Origin: Planctomycetota bacterium
Lineage (GTDB): Bacteria; Planctomycetota; Planctomycetia; Pirellulales; Pirellulaceae
Length of the DNA stretch: 64,000 bases
Direction: 5' to 3'
NCBI GenBank assembly: GCA_963204915.1
Contig: CAUJHS010000109.1
Span: 62,001 to 126,000, forward strand
The notes under the pieces were generated by a model. The model was not told the origin of the DNA. It was given only the letters and a program-made list of their open reading frames with translations, and made no database searches. Below are positions 27,443 through 36,322 of this stretch, piece by piece. A program made the translations under genes and the position numbers. The stretch's first letter is position 1. Each line of letters begins with the position of its first letter.

Positions 27443-28486
27443 TCAGTTGGGTGCGACTTCGCCCTTTTGCCGTGTAATTCGCGCCGCGATGGCCAGTTGA
27501 ACGGCCGACTCGGCAAAGAACTGCACGGAAGCATCGGCCATTAGGAAGTGACAACCGCCGGGGTGGAAACTGTGAAATCCATGTCCTCGTGCGCTGGTAC
27601 AGTTGATGCCGCAGGGACCTTCCTGCGGAGCAGCCGGTAAGCCGCTTTGCAATGTGCCGGAGAGCCAATGTTCGCCATTGAGCGCGTCGCCCCACCCGCC
27701 TCCATTGGCGGCGCCAAGGGGTGTGGCCGCGGGCGACTGCCAAATATTGCGTCGGCTATAGATGACGCCTCCGCCGGTCCGCTCCCCCAATATGAAAGTA
27801 TTCGAAGTGCCGTCGGTGATCGTCGCCATGTTCGAATTACGATTTGAACTCATGTAAGCGCCCACAATCGTGATGTGATCGCCCATCACGCCGTGCCGGT
27901 CGCCGCCCTGATTGCCCGAGTAGGCGATGTTGCCGAAAATACCGCGAACGCCGGTCGAAACACAGTAATCCGACGGCGCTGCTCTCCAAGTTAAGGCGGG
28001 AAGTCCCGGAACGGCTCCCGCGGGAAGACCGCCGCTGTACACGCGATTTGTCCCATTGGGCGCCGAAGGACAAACAAACACTTCCAGCGGAGTGGAAATG
28101 GCCTGAATGTTCGCCACGCCCACCGGCCCGGCCTGATCGCAAGCCGCTACGTTCGTGTTGATCTTGTCATACAAGCCCTGCTGTTCCAAAAACGGCAGGA
28201 CCATCACCCCCCATGACTGAATGTTGAACGTACTGGTGGTCGGTACGATATGGACAAAATATGCGGTCGGCAGGGTCTTGTATGTGTCGTGGTAGTTGTG
28301 CAAACCAATGCCAAGTTGCTTCAAGTTATTACCGCAAGACATCCGTCGGGCGGCTTCTCGGGCGGCTTGGACTGCAGGCAAGAGGAGCGCCACCAACACG
28401 CCGATAATCGCAATCACCACTAACAATTCCACGAGCGTGAATCCACGCCGCCCGCAACGCGCCTGTCGTACGAAGTTCACAGCCAT
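27443..28486 (-). CDS. DUF1559 pseudopilin-like protein
   Basis: 347 residues with a type IV pilin/type II secretion N terminus: RRGFTLVELLVVIAIIGVLV, where prepilin peptidase would cut after the glycine and Glu at +5 is present. The helix continues into LLLPAVQAAREAARRMSC, followed by NNLKQLGIGLHNYHDTYKTLP, the DUF1559 signature. The C terminus has HPGGCHFLMADASVQF, a variant of the H-X9-DG motif with Ala in place of Gly. Families of such proteins are greatly expanded in planctomycetes and probably form surface or envelope filaments; this is inference. It leads the two-gene unit with the lipoprotein. Confidence 0.92.
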   Translation of the reverse strand: MAVNFVRQARCGRRGFTLVELLVVIAIIGVLVALLLPAVQAAREAARRMSCGNNLKQLGIGLHNYHDTYKTLPTAYFVHIVPTTSTFNIQSWGVMVLPFLEQQGLYDKINTNVAACDQAGPVGVANIQAISTPLEVFVCPSAPNGTNRVYSGGLPAGAVPGLPALTWRAAPSDYCVSTGVRGIFGNIAYSGNQGGDRHGVMGDHITIVGAYMSSNRNSNMATITDGTSNTFILGERTGGGVIYSRRNIWQSPAATPLGAANGGGWGDALNGEHWLSGTLQSGLPAAPQEGPCGINCTSARGHGFHSFHPGGCHFLMADASVQFFAESAVQLAIAARITRQKGEVAPN

Positions 28487-28689
28487 TTCTCCTGCAATTA
28501 TGACAGCACAACGAGAATCGATTCCTGTGCCAAATTAGACGGGACTTATCATTGCGGTGCATCAATAAAAATGCAAGTAAAAAACATGAAATCTCCGCGC
28601 CTTGCTGCACGAACAGGTTCGAATGGTACGAATGCCTAAAGATACGGCGTTTTTCGGGCGTCCCCCCGTATTCATGCCATGCATTTACC

Positions 28690-28718
28690 TTGCAAATTGT
28701 GGTTGCCTGATAAATAAT
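28690..28718 (+). promoter_or_regulatory. Possible sigma-70 promoter of the marR gene
   Basis: TTGCAA (28690-28695), a 17-bp spacer and AATAAT (28713-28718) lie in an AT-rich stretch upstream of a GTG start with GGAGG. The expected leader would be about 32 nt. Only the -10 match is strong. Confidence 0.35.
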
Positions 28719-28756
28719 TAGCTTGCGAACGATTTCGGTTTGCCTGGAGGCGCGAC

Positions 28757-29215
28757 GTGTTGAAATACGACTTCGACGAAAGCGTGGGATACTGGCTCTA
28801 CATTGGAGCCCAGTCGTTCCAGCGCGCTTTTAACGAAGAGTTGGCGCCCCATGGCGTGACGTTCCGCCAAGCCCAGGTTTTAGGATGGCTGGCGCTGGAA
28901 GGCGAAATGTCGCAAAGTGAATTGGCGGCCAAGATGTTGATCGAACCGCCAACGCTTGTAGGTATTCTCGACCGCATGGAGCGTGACGGCTGGATCTCGC
29001 GCGTCACGTGCTCGTCAGATCGTCGCAAAAAGCTGATTATGGTCAATCAGGCTGCCGAGTCCGTGTGGGACCAAATGGTTGCCTGCGCCAAGCGCGTACG
29101 TGCACGCGCCATGGAAGGCCTTTCGCCCGAAGAGATTGAAACGCTCAAAAAGCTCGTCCAGCGCGTCCAGAACAACCTCAGCGAAGCGGCCGTCGTTCCG
29201 AAAGAAGCAAACTGA
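28757..29215 (+). CDS. MarR-family transcriptional regulator
   Basis: 152 residues. The GTG at 28757 follows GGAGG (28746-28750) with good spacing. The helical N terminus (SVGYWLYIGAQSFQRAFN) is followed by the winged helix: TFRQAQVLGWLALEGEMSQ, the recognition region ELAAKMLIEPPTLVGILDRM and the wing DGWISRVTCSSDRRKKLIMV, whose SxDRRKK is the MarR signature. MarR proteins are usually repressors that release DNA on binding phenolic or toxic compounds. The adaptor gene begins 33 bp downstream, so the regulator probably controls this efflux-related unit and itself. Confidence 0.92.
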   Translation: MLKYDFDESVGYWLYIGAQSFQRAFNEELAPHGVTFRQAQVLGWLALEGEMSQSELAAKMLIEPPTLVGILDRMERDGWISRVTCSSDRRKKLIMVNQAAESVWDQMVACAKRVRARAMEGLSPEEIETLKKLVQRVQNNLSEAAVVPKEAN

Positions 29216-29248
29216 GTTTCCTTGAAGGCGCATTTCTAGGACCCCACT

Positions 29249-30571
29249 ATGCGATGGTTGCGGATCACTCCTCATCTTCTTGTTGGAATGCTGGCAGCCA
29301 TTCCCATTGCGGCATTGGCGCAGGGCGGTCCTGCCCTGGTCGAAGTCACCGCCGTCGAACAGCGTGAAGTTGGTTCAGCCCAAACGTTTGTGGGCACCGT
29401 CATGCCGTCGAAAAAATCGATTGTGGGCAGTGCGGTCGATGGTCGCGTGGTGGAGTTCCCTATTAATGAGGGCGATCACGTGAAGGCCGGAGAGACTCTG
29501 GCGCAGCTCTTGACCGAAACCATCAGTCTGGAATTAGCCGCCTCCGAGGCCGAGCTGGAATTGCGAAAACAGGAATTGGCCGAGTTAGAAAGCGGCTCAC
29601 GTCCTGAAGAGATTCAACAAGCCCGCGCCCGCATGGACGCCGCAAAAGCTCGAATGGAGTACACCCGACTACGTTTGCAACGCGTTCAAACGTTGTTCCG
29701 TCAAGGCCGAGCGGCCTCCACCGAAGAAGTGGACGAAGCCACCGCCGCTGCCGAAGAAGCCCAAAACGCTTTGTTGGAAGCGACGGCCGCTCATGAACTT
29801 GCCGTTCTCGGGCCGCGGCCGGAAAAAATCGCACAAGCGCAGGCGAACGTCGCCATGCAACAAGCCGTGGTCGATCGGTTGAAGGATCAAATTAAGAAAC
29901 ACACGGTCATCTCACGCTTTGATGGCTACGTTTCGGCCGAACATACCGAGATCGGCCAATGGGTGGCGCGCGGCGACCCGGTGGCCGAAATCGTCGCATT
30001 GGACGAAGTCGACGTGATGGCCAACGTGGTGGAAGATCACGTGCCGTTCATTCATGTGGGGCAGTCGGCGCGCATCGAAGCATCAGCGCTTGCTGGCAAA
30101 TCGTTTACCGGCGCCGTGTCGCTCGTTGTTCCGCAGGCCGACCCCCGATCACGCACTTTTCCTGTGAAGGTTCGCGTCGCTAATGAGTTTCAGGATGAGT
30201 CGCCAGTGCTGAAAGCCGGCATGATGACGCGCGTCACGTTGCCTACGGGGCCTAAGCAGGTCGGCTTGCTTGTGCCGAAAGACGCGCTCGTGCTGGGCGG
30301 TCCGCGTCCCTTGCTTTGGGTGATCGACGCAAAAACCATCAAGCCTGCGGATACCGACCCGAGTTTTCAACAGGCGGAAGTTCAAGGAGTGCCAGTCGAG
30401 TTGGGTGTCGCCGACGGCGATTGGATTCAAGTGAAAGGCGACGGTCTTGCCGGACGTCTGGTCGTCAGCCGAGGCAACGAGCGCGTCTTTCCGCCGCGCC
30501 CTGGCAAACCATCGGTCGTGAAATGGGCGTCCCCCGCTTCGTCCCGCGCGCCAACCGCGAAAACGCGCTAA
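29249..30571 (+). CDS. Efflux RND-type periplasmic adaptor (HlyD/MFP family)
   Basis: 440 residues with a signal peptide (MRWLRITPHLLVGML, cut near ALAQ). The order is that of membrane-fusion proteins: a first lipoyl half (VDGRVVEFPINEGDHVKAGE), a long alpha-hairpin rich in Glu/Ala/Arg (about 95-210), the second lipoyl half (VISRFDGYVSAEHTEIGQWV), and a beta-barrel domain with GQSARIEASALAGKSFTG. Such adaptors link an inner-membrane pump to an outer-membrane channel. Neither partner is encoded next to it: the next gene is convergent and unrelated. It may serve a pump encoded elsewhere. Confidence 0.9.
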   Translation: MRWLRITPHLLVGMLAAIPIAALAQGGPALVEVTAVEQREVGSAQTFVGTVMPSKKSIVGSAVDGRVVEFPINEGDHVKAGETLAQLLTETISLELAASEAELELRKQELAELESGSRPEEIQQARARMDAAKARMEYTRLRLQRVQTLFRQGRAASTEEVDEATAAAEEAQNALLEATAAHELAVLGPRPEKIAQAQANVAMQQAVVDRLKDQIKKHTVISRFDGYVSAEHTEIGQWVARGDPVAEIVALDEVDVMANVVEDHVPFIHVGQSARIEASALAGKSFTGAVSLVVPQADPRSRTFPVKVRVANEFQDESPVLKAGMMTRVTLPTGPKQVGLLVPKDALVLGGPRPLLWVIDAKTIKPADTDPSFQQAEVQGVPVELGVADGDWIQVKGDGLAGRLVVSRGNERVFPPRPGKPSVVKWASPASSRAPTAKTR

Positions 30572-30587
30572 GGCGCGGGAGCAAAAA

Positions 30588-32135
30588 TTAACGCAACAAG
30601 CGGCTATAGTGCTTCTCGTGGGGAAACCCCGACCTCTGGAAGTCGTAATTCGCCCGCTCGACGTTGCCGCAAATCCACTGCGCGAACCCATCAAGGAAGA
30701 AATCGTTGGCGGATTGCGGCGGCGCCACGAGTTGCGAGTTCAATAGCGGGGCGCACACGTCCCGTGCTTTCGCTACATCTCCCAACCGCCACGCCAATTG
30801 CGCGGCGTCAACACGGTATTGCCGGTGAGACGGTTCGCGGACCACAAGTTGCAAAGCACATTGCAAGGCGCCGGCTAAATCGCCTTGAAAAGCTGTAAAA
30901 TAAGTCAGCTGCTGCAAGAGGGCCGCGTCATCAAAACAGGATCGAAACTGCTCCAAAAGCTGAACTGCCGCGCGCAGTCGACCGTGACGTTGTAGCCAGC
31001 GCGTGAAATGAACCACCGTCGCCGCGTCCAATTCATTCGCTTGAGCCATTTCGTTCAAAAGGCGACTGGCCTCGGAGAAATGTCCGCCGCTGGCCAGTGC
31101 GATCGCTTTGGCCGCGCAAAGCGCTTTGCGATCGTCGTCGGTCGGCAGGACGCACTGATCCGCGTCACGCAAGAGCGACTCAAGTTCGGGGTTCAACGCT
31201 TCGCCCGCGAGAATCGAGTTCACCACCAAGCCGACGTTTGCTGCGGGATCGTGCGGACAAAATCGCAGCGCCTCTTGGTAACACCGTTTCGCGCCGGCAT
31301 AGTCGCGCCGTTGCTGATACAGGTAGCCCAACGCACCATAAACCGATTCGTCCGCCAGTGGGTTTTGTCGCAAGCGCTGAAATGTATCTTCCGCCGCTTC
31401 CCGTTGTCCTGCCAGGAGTTCGCACACGCCGCGAACCACATGCGGGTAATAGAAGTTCTCGTCAGGAAACTCAAACTCGCACATCATGCCGAGCAACTGC
31501 ATGAGCCAGCGGGCTCGCTCAAACTGCTCGTGTTCAAACGCTTCGGCAAACTGACCGATGACGATCATCAGGCGACGATAAATGCCGATTTCGCGGTCGC
31601 CGCGACGCGGACACTTCTCCCGGATTTCCGCCACGAAGCGGTCCAAGAAGGGTAAGCGAGGGTCCTGCGGCAAAGGCGGCCGATAATCAACGCCCGCATC
31701 CGCGCATAACGCGATGATCGCTTCTTCCAGGCTCGTCGGCGAGTCAAACTCGACCACACGATGACGGAGGCGCTCCAAGTCCTGGTAAACATCCGGCCAA
31801 GGCTCCTTCCATTCCGCATACACTCGGTGCGACACCAACGGGATGATATGCCGCATGCGTCCGGTCGCATGTTGATGAAGTGCAAACTCCAATTCCAGCC
31901 GCGTATACGCCGATTGAAAGCTCGCCAAGGAGACGACCGGTACAAACAGGCGCGCTGCTTCGATTTGCTGGCGCAAATACGCGGGAATATCTTGACCGCC
32001 GGGAATCTCTTCTTCGTCGTCTTCGTACTTCCACACAACGAGCGGTTGCTCTTCCAGTCGTGCGATCAAGCGCCGAATGAATTCGCCGTCGCCGCCGCGT
32101 TTCGTAAAACTGACAAAGACCGGCAAACGCGCCAT
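30588..32135 (-). CDS. TIR-domain protein with TPR-like repeats
   Basis: 515 residues from the ATG at 32135 (a TTG four codons earlier is possible). Residues about 5-135 form a TIR domain: PVFVSFTKRGGDGEFIRRLI, then EEEIPGGQDIPAYLRQQI and VVSLASFQSAYTRLELEFAL. The glutamates in the last motif sit where NAD-cleaving TIR domains carry the catalytic Glu. The rest, from about 165, is helical with TPR-like units (for example YGALGYLYQQRRDYAGAKRC), Leu/Gln/Ala-rich. TIR domains act in NAD+ signalling, immunity or as interaction modules; TPRs suggest partner sensing. There is no signal peptide, so it is probably cytoplasmic. The secreted gene 37 bp upstream on the same strand is its likely operon partner. 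Confidence 0.8.
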   Translation of the reverse strand: MARLPVFVSFTKRGGDGEFIRRLIARLEEQPLVVWKYEDDEEEIPGGQDIPAYLRQQIEAARLFVPVVSLASFQSAYTRLELEFALHQHATGRMRHIIPLVSHRVYAEWKEPWPDVYQDLERLRHRVVEFDSPTSLEEAIIALCADAGVDYRPPLPQDPRLPFLDRFVAEIREKCPRRGDREIGIYRRLMIVIGQFAEAFEHEQFERARWLMQLLGMMCEFEFPDENFYYPHVVRGVCELLAGQREAAEDTFQRLRQNPLADESVYGALGYLYQQRRDYAGAKRCYQEALRFCPHDPAANVGLVVNSILAGEALNPELESLLRDADQCVLPTDDDRKALCAAKAIALASGGHFSEASRLLNEMAQANELDAATVVHFTRWLQRHGRLRAAVQLLEQFRSCFDDAALLQQLTYFTAFQGDLAGALQCALQLVVREPSHRQYRVDAAQLAWRLGDVAKARDVCAPLLNSQLVAPPQSANDFFLDGFAQWICGNVERANYDFQRSGFPHEKHYSRLLR

Positions 32136-32172
32136 AGGATTCAGCAACCGCCGCGCAAGGACAGGGATCGAC

Positions 32173-33387
32173 CTAAGGAGACAGCAGTACTGTCGGCGTT
32201 TCCACGGGGGGCGCCGGCCTCACCTCGGCCAATTGGCGCACGAAGGCGGCGAAACCCTCCGGGTTTTCGATCTTGGCGTGTCGAAACAAGGCGGCGCTCC
32301 GCATCGTGGCGGTCAGGGCGTTATAGACAACGGGATTGATCCCCTGCCGCTGACGCACCGCTTCGGTAATCATCTGGCTCAACTCGGGCAGCGGTTGCAA
32401 CAAATTGGCGCTCACCATTTGATCGAAAACTTCTCTTTGCCGCAGTTCCTGAAATCGCGGAGTCCATTTTCCCTTAAACTCGCTCGCCGAGAGCCGCCCT
32501 CGGTCGCGTTCAAACTCGCGCTCGATCACTTCGCGAGCGCGTTCATTCGCGCGGGCCTGTAAATCGTTGAACGTCGTCTGATCGCTGATCTTGCGACGCC
32601 AACAATACCAGTAAGGAAACCCCGTCAACGTGAGTTGGCCTCGTTGCACATCGAACACAATCTCCTGGCCGTAGTCGCAGATCACGTACGAGTCGAACTT
32701 CTGGGGCGATTGTTCGACGATCGTTGCCAGTTGATTATAGGCGGCCGTGTTCAGCGCGACCGATCGAGGCGACTCATTCGGCGCGACGAGGTAATGTCCG
32801 CGGTCGTGCGGCAGGTCACAGGCGTCGGGACGAATGATCAGCATGTCCGCCTGCATCAGACGCAGTCCCAGGAGCGTATCCTGGAACGCTCGATGATATC
32901 CCAAGATTTTTTCGCCGCGCGCCAAGCGCTGTTGCTGTTCGGTCGAGTTGGTTAATCGACCAAACAACGTAAAACACGCGTGCTGATCGCCCTCGGCAAA
33001 GCGCGCCACGGGCGCCAACTGCCAATCCATAATGGGAGGCGAGAGTTTCCATTGTCGCCCATTCTTCGAGGCGATGGTGATGAGAAGTCTTTGTCCATCG
33101 GGTTGACGCGCGTTGTACTCTAAGGCTGCAATCTTGAGGTCATTCGCCCCGGTGGCAACCGCTCCAAAAGCGACCCCGCCAACGCTTGACATAAAGCTAT
33201 ACGACTGTAAACCCATCGCGAGTTGCGTGGGATCATCTAACGGTTGGGCGTCGGCTCGGGCGAACGTGAGTTGGCCCAACTGAATATCGGCTTGGCTCAA
33301 CGGCGGCAAAACAAGACAAACCGCCAGCGCCAAGGGAATCGCCACTCGAAGCGTGTTGACGTTCCGAATACGTCGGCGAAGCTGCAT
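32173..33387 (-). CDS. Secreted protein of unknown function, partner of the TIR-TPR gene
   Basis: 404 residues; no family recognised. The N terminus MQLRRRIRNVNTLRVAIPLA, followed by a hydrophobic segment and LSQAD, is a signal peptide. The middle is mixed alpha/beta with a Trp/Tyr/Cys-rich patch (GFPYWYCWRRKISDQ). A long charged helical stretch follows (ANERAREVIEREFERDRGRL and beyond), and the C terminus is Pro-rich. No transmembrane anchor is seen after the signal. It stands 37 bp before the TIR-TPR gene on the same strand and is divergent from the membrane protein at 33710. Could it be the periplasmic sensor of this system? The sequence does not prove it. Confidence 0.65.
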   Translation of the reverse strand: MQLRRRIRNVNTLRVAIPLALAVCLVLPPLSQADIQLGQLTFARADAQPLDDPTQLAMGLQSYSFMSSVGGVAFGAVATGANDLKIAALEYNARQPDGQRLLITIASKNGRQWKLSPPIMDWQLAPVARFAEGDQHACFTLFGRLTNSTEQQQRLARGEKILGYHRAFQDTLLGLRLMQADMLIIRPDACDLPHDRGHYLVAPNESPRSVALNTAAYNQLATIVEQSPQKFDSYVICDYGQEIVFDVQRGQLTLTGFPYWYCWRRKISDQTTFNDLQARANERAREVIEREFERDRGRLSASEFKGKWTPRFQELRQREVFDQMVSANLLQPLPELSQMITEAVRQRQGINPVVYNALTATMRSAALFRHAKIENPEGFAAFVRQLAEVRPAPPVETPTVLLSP

Positions 33388-33709
33388 GCCGCTACCTCAC
33401 CTTAATGCGCGCCGTTATCGACAAGGCGGCGCTCCGCCATGGGAAAGGGTAAATCACGCGATACCGGCCGCACCATCGCGTCGATTCATTCTTACCTCCT
33501 CGCTTAGGTGGTACAAGGAGATTTACAAAAGTCTCTGTCACATCATCCTCGAGGTTGGCGGATCTCCTTCGAAATCGGACGCCAACCCACCCCACCGAGC
33601 GAAGTATTGTCCGGTAGAAGGGCAAGTTCCGGATTTCATAACGTCGGCGCCTTCTGTTCTCAATAGCTCGCGATTCGCCGTCGCACGTCTCCGCCCCCCG
33701 AGAGTATCT
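33388..33709. other. Divergent promoter region
   Basis: 322 bases between two divergent genes of unknown function. TACCTCCT and AGGTGGTA (about 33493-33513) form an imperfect inverted repeat with one mismatch and a 5-nt loop, a possible operator or hairpin. The plus-strand frame is open throughout, but its translation there lacks features of a protein. Confidence 0.45.
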
Positions 33710-36283
33710 ATGGACGCCCATCTGCACAAACCGCCGCAAACACCGCTTGTTCCCGTTGAATTCAACCCGGCCCGCTTAGACGAACCGACAAGAACGTACT
33801 TAAGGTCGATCCGAGACTCCCGCGGACAAGGTTGCAACGGGGTCTACGTCGGAAACCCAACTTGGCGCCGATGGCTGGCCATGCTCTTTGGCGCCGCCAT
33901 GGTCGCCGGGGCGATCTATCTGCTGACTCCGTTTGCCTTTACGGACGTTGCAACTCGCCGAGACGATTCAACGCTGTGGATTCGCGCGGGGTTGTTTGCG
34001 GTTGGAGCGGCTTTGGGGCTGGGAGGTTTGCGCGGTGTTTGGAGCCGACGCGGCGACGGTTACCTTGGCGATTTTCGATTCGTCGACGGCCAGTACTTAT
34101 GGGATGTCAACCCGAGTCGCGTTCGTGTCACACCCATTCATACGGTGCAAGAGGCGTCGGGCATTCACCGCCTGACCAATGGCGCTTACAACCACACCGA
34201 CATAACGCTCGTGGCGCCGGAAGGAAAGTACTTCCTGCAGATTGCTAACCGCGGCGCCGCCGACCAGGTGATCATGTTCCTGAACGCCTGCGCGCACTTA
34301 CGTTCGAACACGGAAACGGGGCTGCGACTGGCCCTCCATCAATGCCCCGAACTGCTCGCGGAGGTCGCGCGAAAAATTATCGATAACCGCCTGAACGAAG
34401 GCGTGGGGAATGCGAAAACCGCGAACATCCCCCAACCGCACGGCCCCGCTTCCCCCGGTTTTCTGTTCCGCAATGCGCCGATTCTCTCCACGTTGGCCGG
34501 TTCGCTCCTCATCGGGATGTTCGTGTTTCCGGAGGTGAACGAGCGCTGGTCCGATGAGCACTTATTTGCGGCAGTCCTGTCTTCTTCAAGCGAGGATGCA
34601 GCCTTGCCTCGTCGCTACCTGGACGAGTTCTCGCAAGGCCGGCACGTGGCGGAAGTCGCCCGCCTCTGGGATGACCGCCGGTTTACGAACGCCAAGAACG
34701 ACGCGACGTTCGCTGGGCTTGAGCAATATCTGATCGACTTCCCCGAAGGACGGCACACGGCAGAAGCGCTTGCCGAACTCGACGATCGCCGATGGAAAAT
34801 CGCGGAGACTACGGCGAACAACGCGCATAGTCCCGCGGCTCTGCGCGATTATCTGGCGGATGCGCGGAACAACCGCCACCGAACCGACGCCCAACAGTTA
34901 ATCGACGGTTTCTACAATGAGGCGATCGCGCGAATCAAATCGCTAAGCGAAAATCAGTCAGGAGTCGACGCGCAGCTCTCGGGGGGGCTACTTGCCCTGC
35001 TGGAGTCGCTCAAGACCATGGCGCGACCGGTAGTCACCATCGGCTTCTCGGCGCAGCGCGATTTAGAGCCGGCCATTGAGTTATTCCGCACACTGGAAAA
35101 CGAGCAATACAACGCGTACCTGGCCGAAAACCCCGCCTTAAAGGACGTCGAGAATGCATCAACGCATCGCACGGCGATTCTCCCGCTGGGCGACGTATTC
35201 ACCGACGAACAGATCGGACGGCGCGAGTCGTTCATTCTCGATCGGTTGCGCGAGGCGGTTCATAAGGTATTGAACGCCGACATGATCGCCTTCGAGCGAG
35301 TTCCCGAAGGCCAAACGCCAACGCTCCTCGTAGAGTACCATAGCTACCCAGCCGGCGGTTTGTACCTCTACACGCGAACGGAAACCACCACCGATTATCA
35401 AGGTTACAGCAACTCGAACACCGCGGTGCGAGGGTTGTTGCGCGGCTATCTTGTGGACTGGAAACTGCGCATCCAACCGCCGCACCAGGAAGAGGCGTTC
35501 ACGTTTGAACTATCCAGCAAGCCGGGCGATTCGCTGTACTATCGCCCCAACGATAACGACCCCGATTGGGCCGTGTACGCCGTGATTATGTATTCGGCGT
35601 TCCACGATTTCTCGGGCAAGTTGATTTCAGGGTTTGGATTGGAGCCGCCCACGCCGCCCGTTTCATTTTCGTTCGCCGATGCAACCGGAAGCCATGACAC
35701 CTCGCCCACGTATGTGCCATCCTCCACGGCAACTCCCAATTCGACCGAGGCTTGGAACTCCTCTCCTTATGGCGCCTATCCTTACAACTCCAGCGCCTAC
35801 GGCGCCATTCCGGGAGCAATCGGAGGGGACGTAAACACACCATCCTGGACATGGTCGCAAAACGGTTCGACAACCGACAATTCCTGGAACGGCAATTCCT
35901 GGAACGGCGGTTCGACCGACGCAACCTCGCCTGGCCTTTCTCAGTTCAACTCGCCCATGCTGGAAAAGGCAAATGCGTATGCGGCTGAATACGCCAAGGA
36001 ATTATTTGACGACGCAAACACCAACTCCGATGCGTCGACCCCATGGCGACAAATGCAGCGAGCGATCGATGCTTACAACCACGGCATTCCCAGCCTAAAC
36101 AGCAATCCGTCAGGTTCGACGGACGCGAACGCGGCGGTAGAAAGCACACCGGCAAACACCTTGCCCGAAACCTTGTTCCGGCCCGAATTGCCGGCGTTTT
36201 CGAATACGCCCTCTTTGTTCGATAGCACGACGCCGACAACGCCCGCCTGGTCGGAAGGTTTGGGCGCCCTCGGTGAAAAATAA
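33710..36283 (+). CDS. Large membrane-anchored repeat protein of unknown function
   Basis: The ATG at 33710 gives 857 residues; the 119 open codons before it look non-coding. Hydrophobic segments at about 51-75, 88-110 and 262-280 suggest an anchored protein. Between the second and third lies a soluble part with LGDFRFVDGQYLWDVNPSRV. From about residue 295 come three imperfect repeats with the pattern RYLDEFSQGRHVAEVARLWDDRRF, YLIDFPEGRHTAEALAELDDRRW and DYLADARNNRHRTDAQQL, helical units known from several multidomain bacterial proteins. A beta-rich domain follows (about 480-640), and then a low-complexity tail rich in Ser, Asn, Thr, Pro, Trp and Tyr with NSWNGNSWNG repeats. No enzymatic signature is seen. 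It may work with the divergent TIR operon; that is only context. Confidence 0.65.
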   Translation: MDAHLHKPPQTPLVPVEFNPARLDEPTRTYLRSIRDSRGQGCNGVYVGNPTWRRWLAMLFGAAMVAGAIYLLTPFAFTDVATRRDDSTLWIRAGLFAVGAALGLGGLRGVWSRRGDGYLGDFRFVDGQYLWDVNPSRVRVTPIHTVQEASGIHRLTNGAYNHTDITLVAPEGKYFLQIANRGAADQVIMFLNACAHLRSNTETGLRLALHQCPELLAEVARKIIDNRLNEGVGNAKTANIPQPHGPASPGFLFRNAPILSTLAGSLLIGMFVFPEVNERWSDEHLFAAVLSSSSEDAALPRRYLDEFSQGRHVAEVARLWDDRRFTNAKNDATFAGLEQYLIDFPEGRHTAEALAELDDRRWKIAETTANNAHSPAALRDYLADARNNRHRTDAQQLIDGFYNEAIARIKSLSENQSGVDAQLSGGLLALLESLKTMARPVVTIGFSAQRDLEPAIELFRTLENEQYNAYLAENPALKDVENASTHRTAILPLGDVFTDEQIGRRESFILDRLREAVHKVLNADMIAFERVPEGQTPTLLVEYHSYPAGGLYLYTRTETTTDYQGYSNSNTAVRGLLRGYLVDWKLRIQPPHQEEAFTFELSSKPGDSLYYRPNDNDPDWAVYAVIMYSAFHDFSGKLISGFGLEPPTPPVSFSFADATGSHDTSPTYVPSSTATPNSTEAWNSSPYGAYPYNSSAYGAIPGAIGGDVNTPSWTWSQNGSTTDNSWNGNSWNGGSTDATSPGLSQFNSPMLEKANAYAAEYAKELFDDANTNSDASTPWRQMQRAIDAYNHGIPSLNSNPSGSTDANAAVESTPANTLPETLFRPELPAFSNTPSLFDSTTPTTPAWSEGLGALGEK

Positions 36284-36322
36284 CTCAAGGGCGTTGATTT
36301 CCTGGCATGGGCGCATTTTCGC

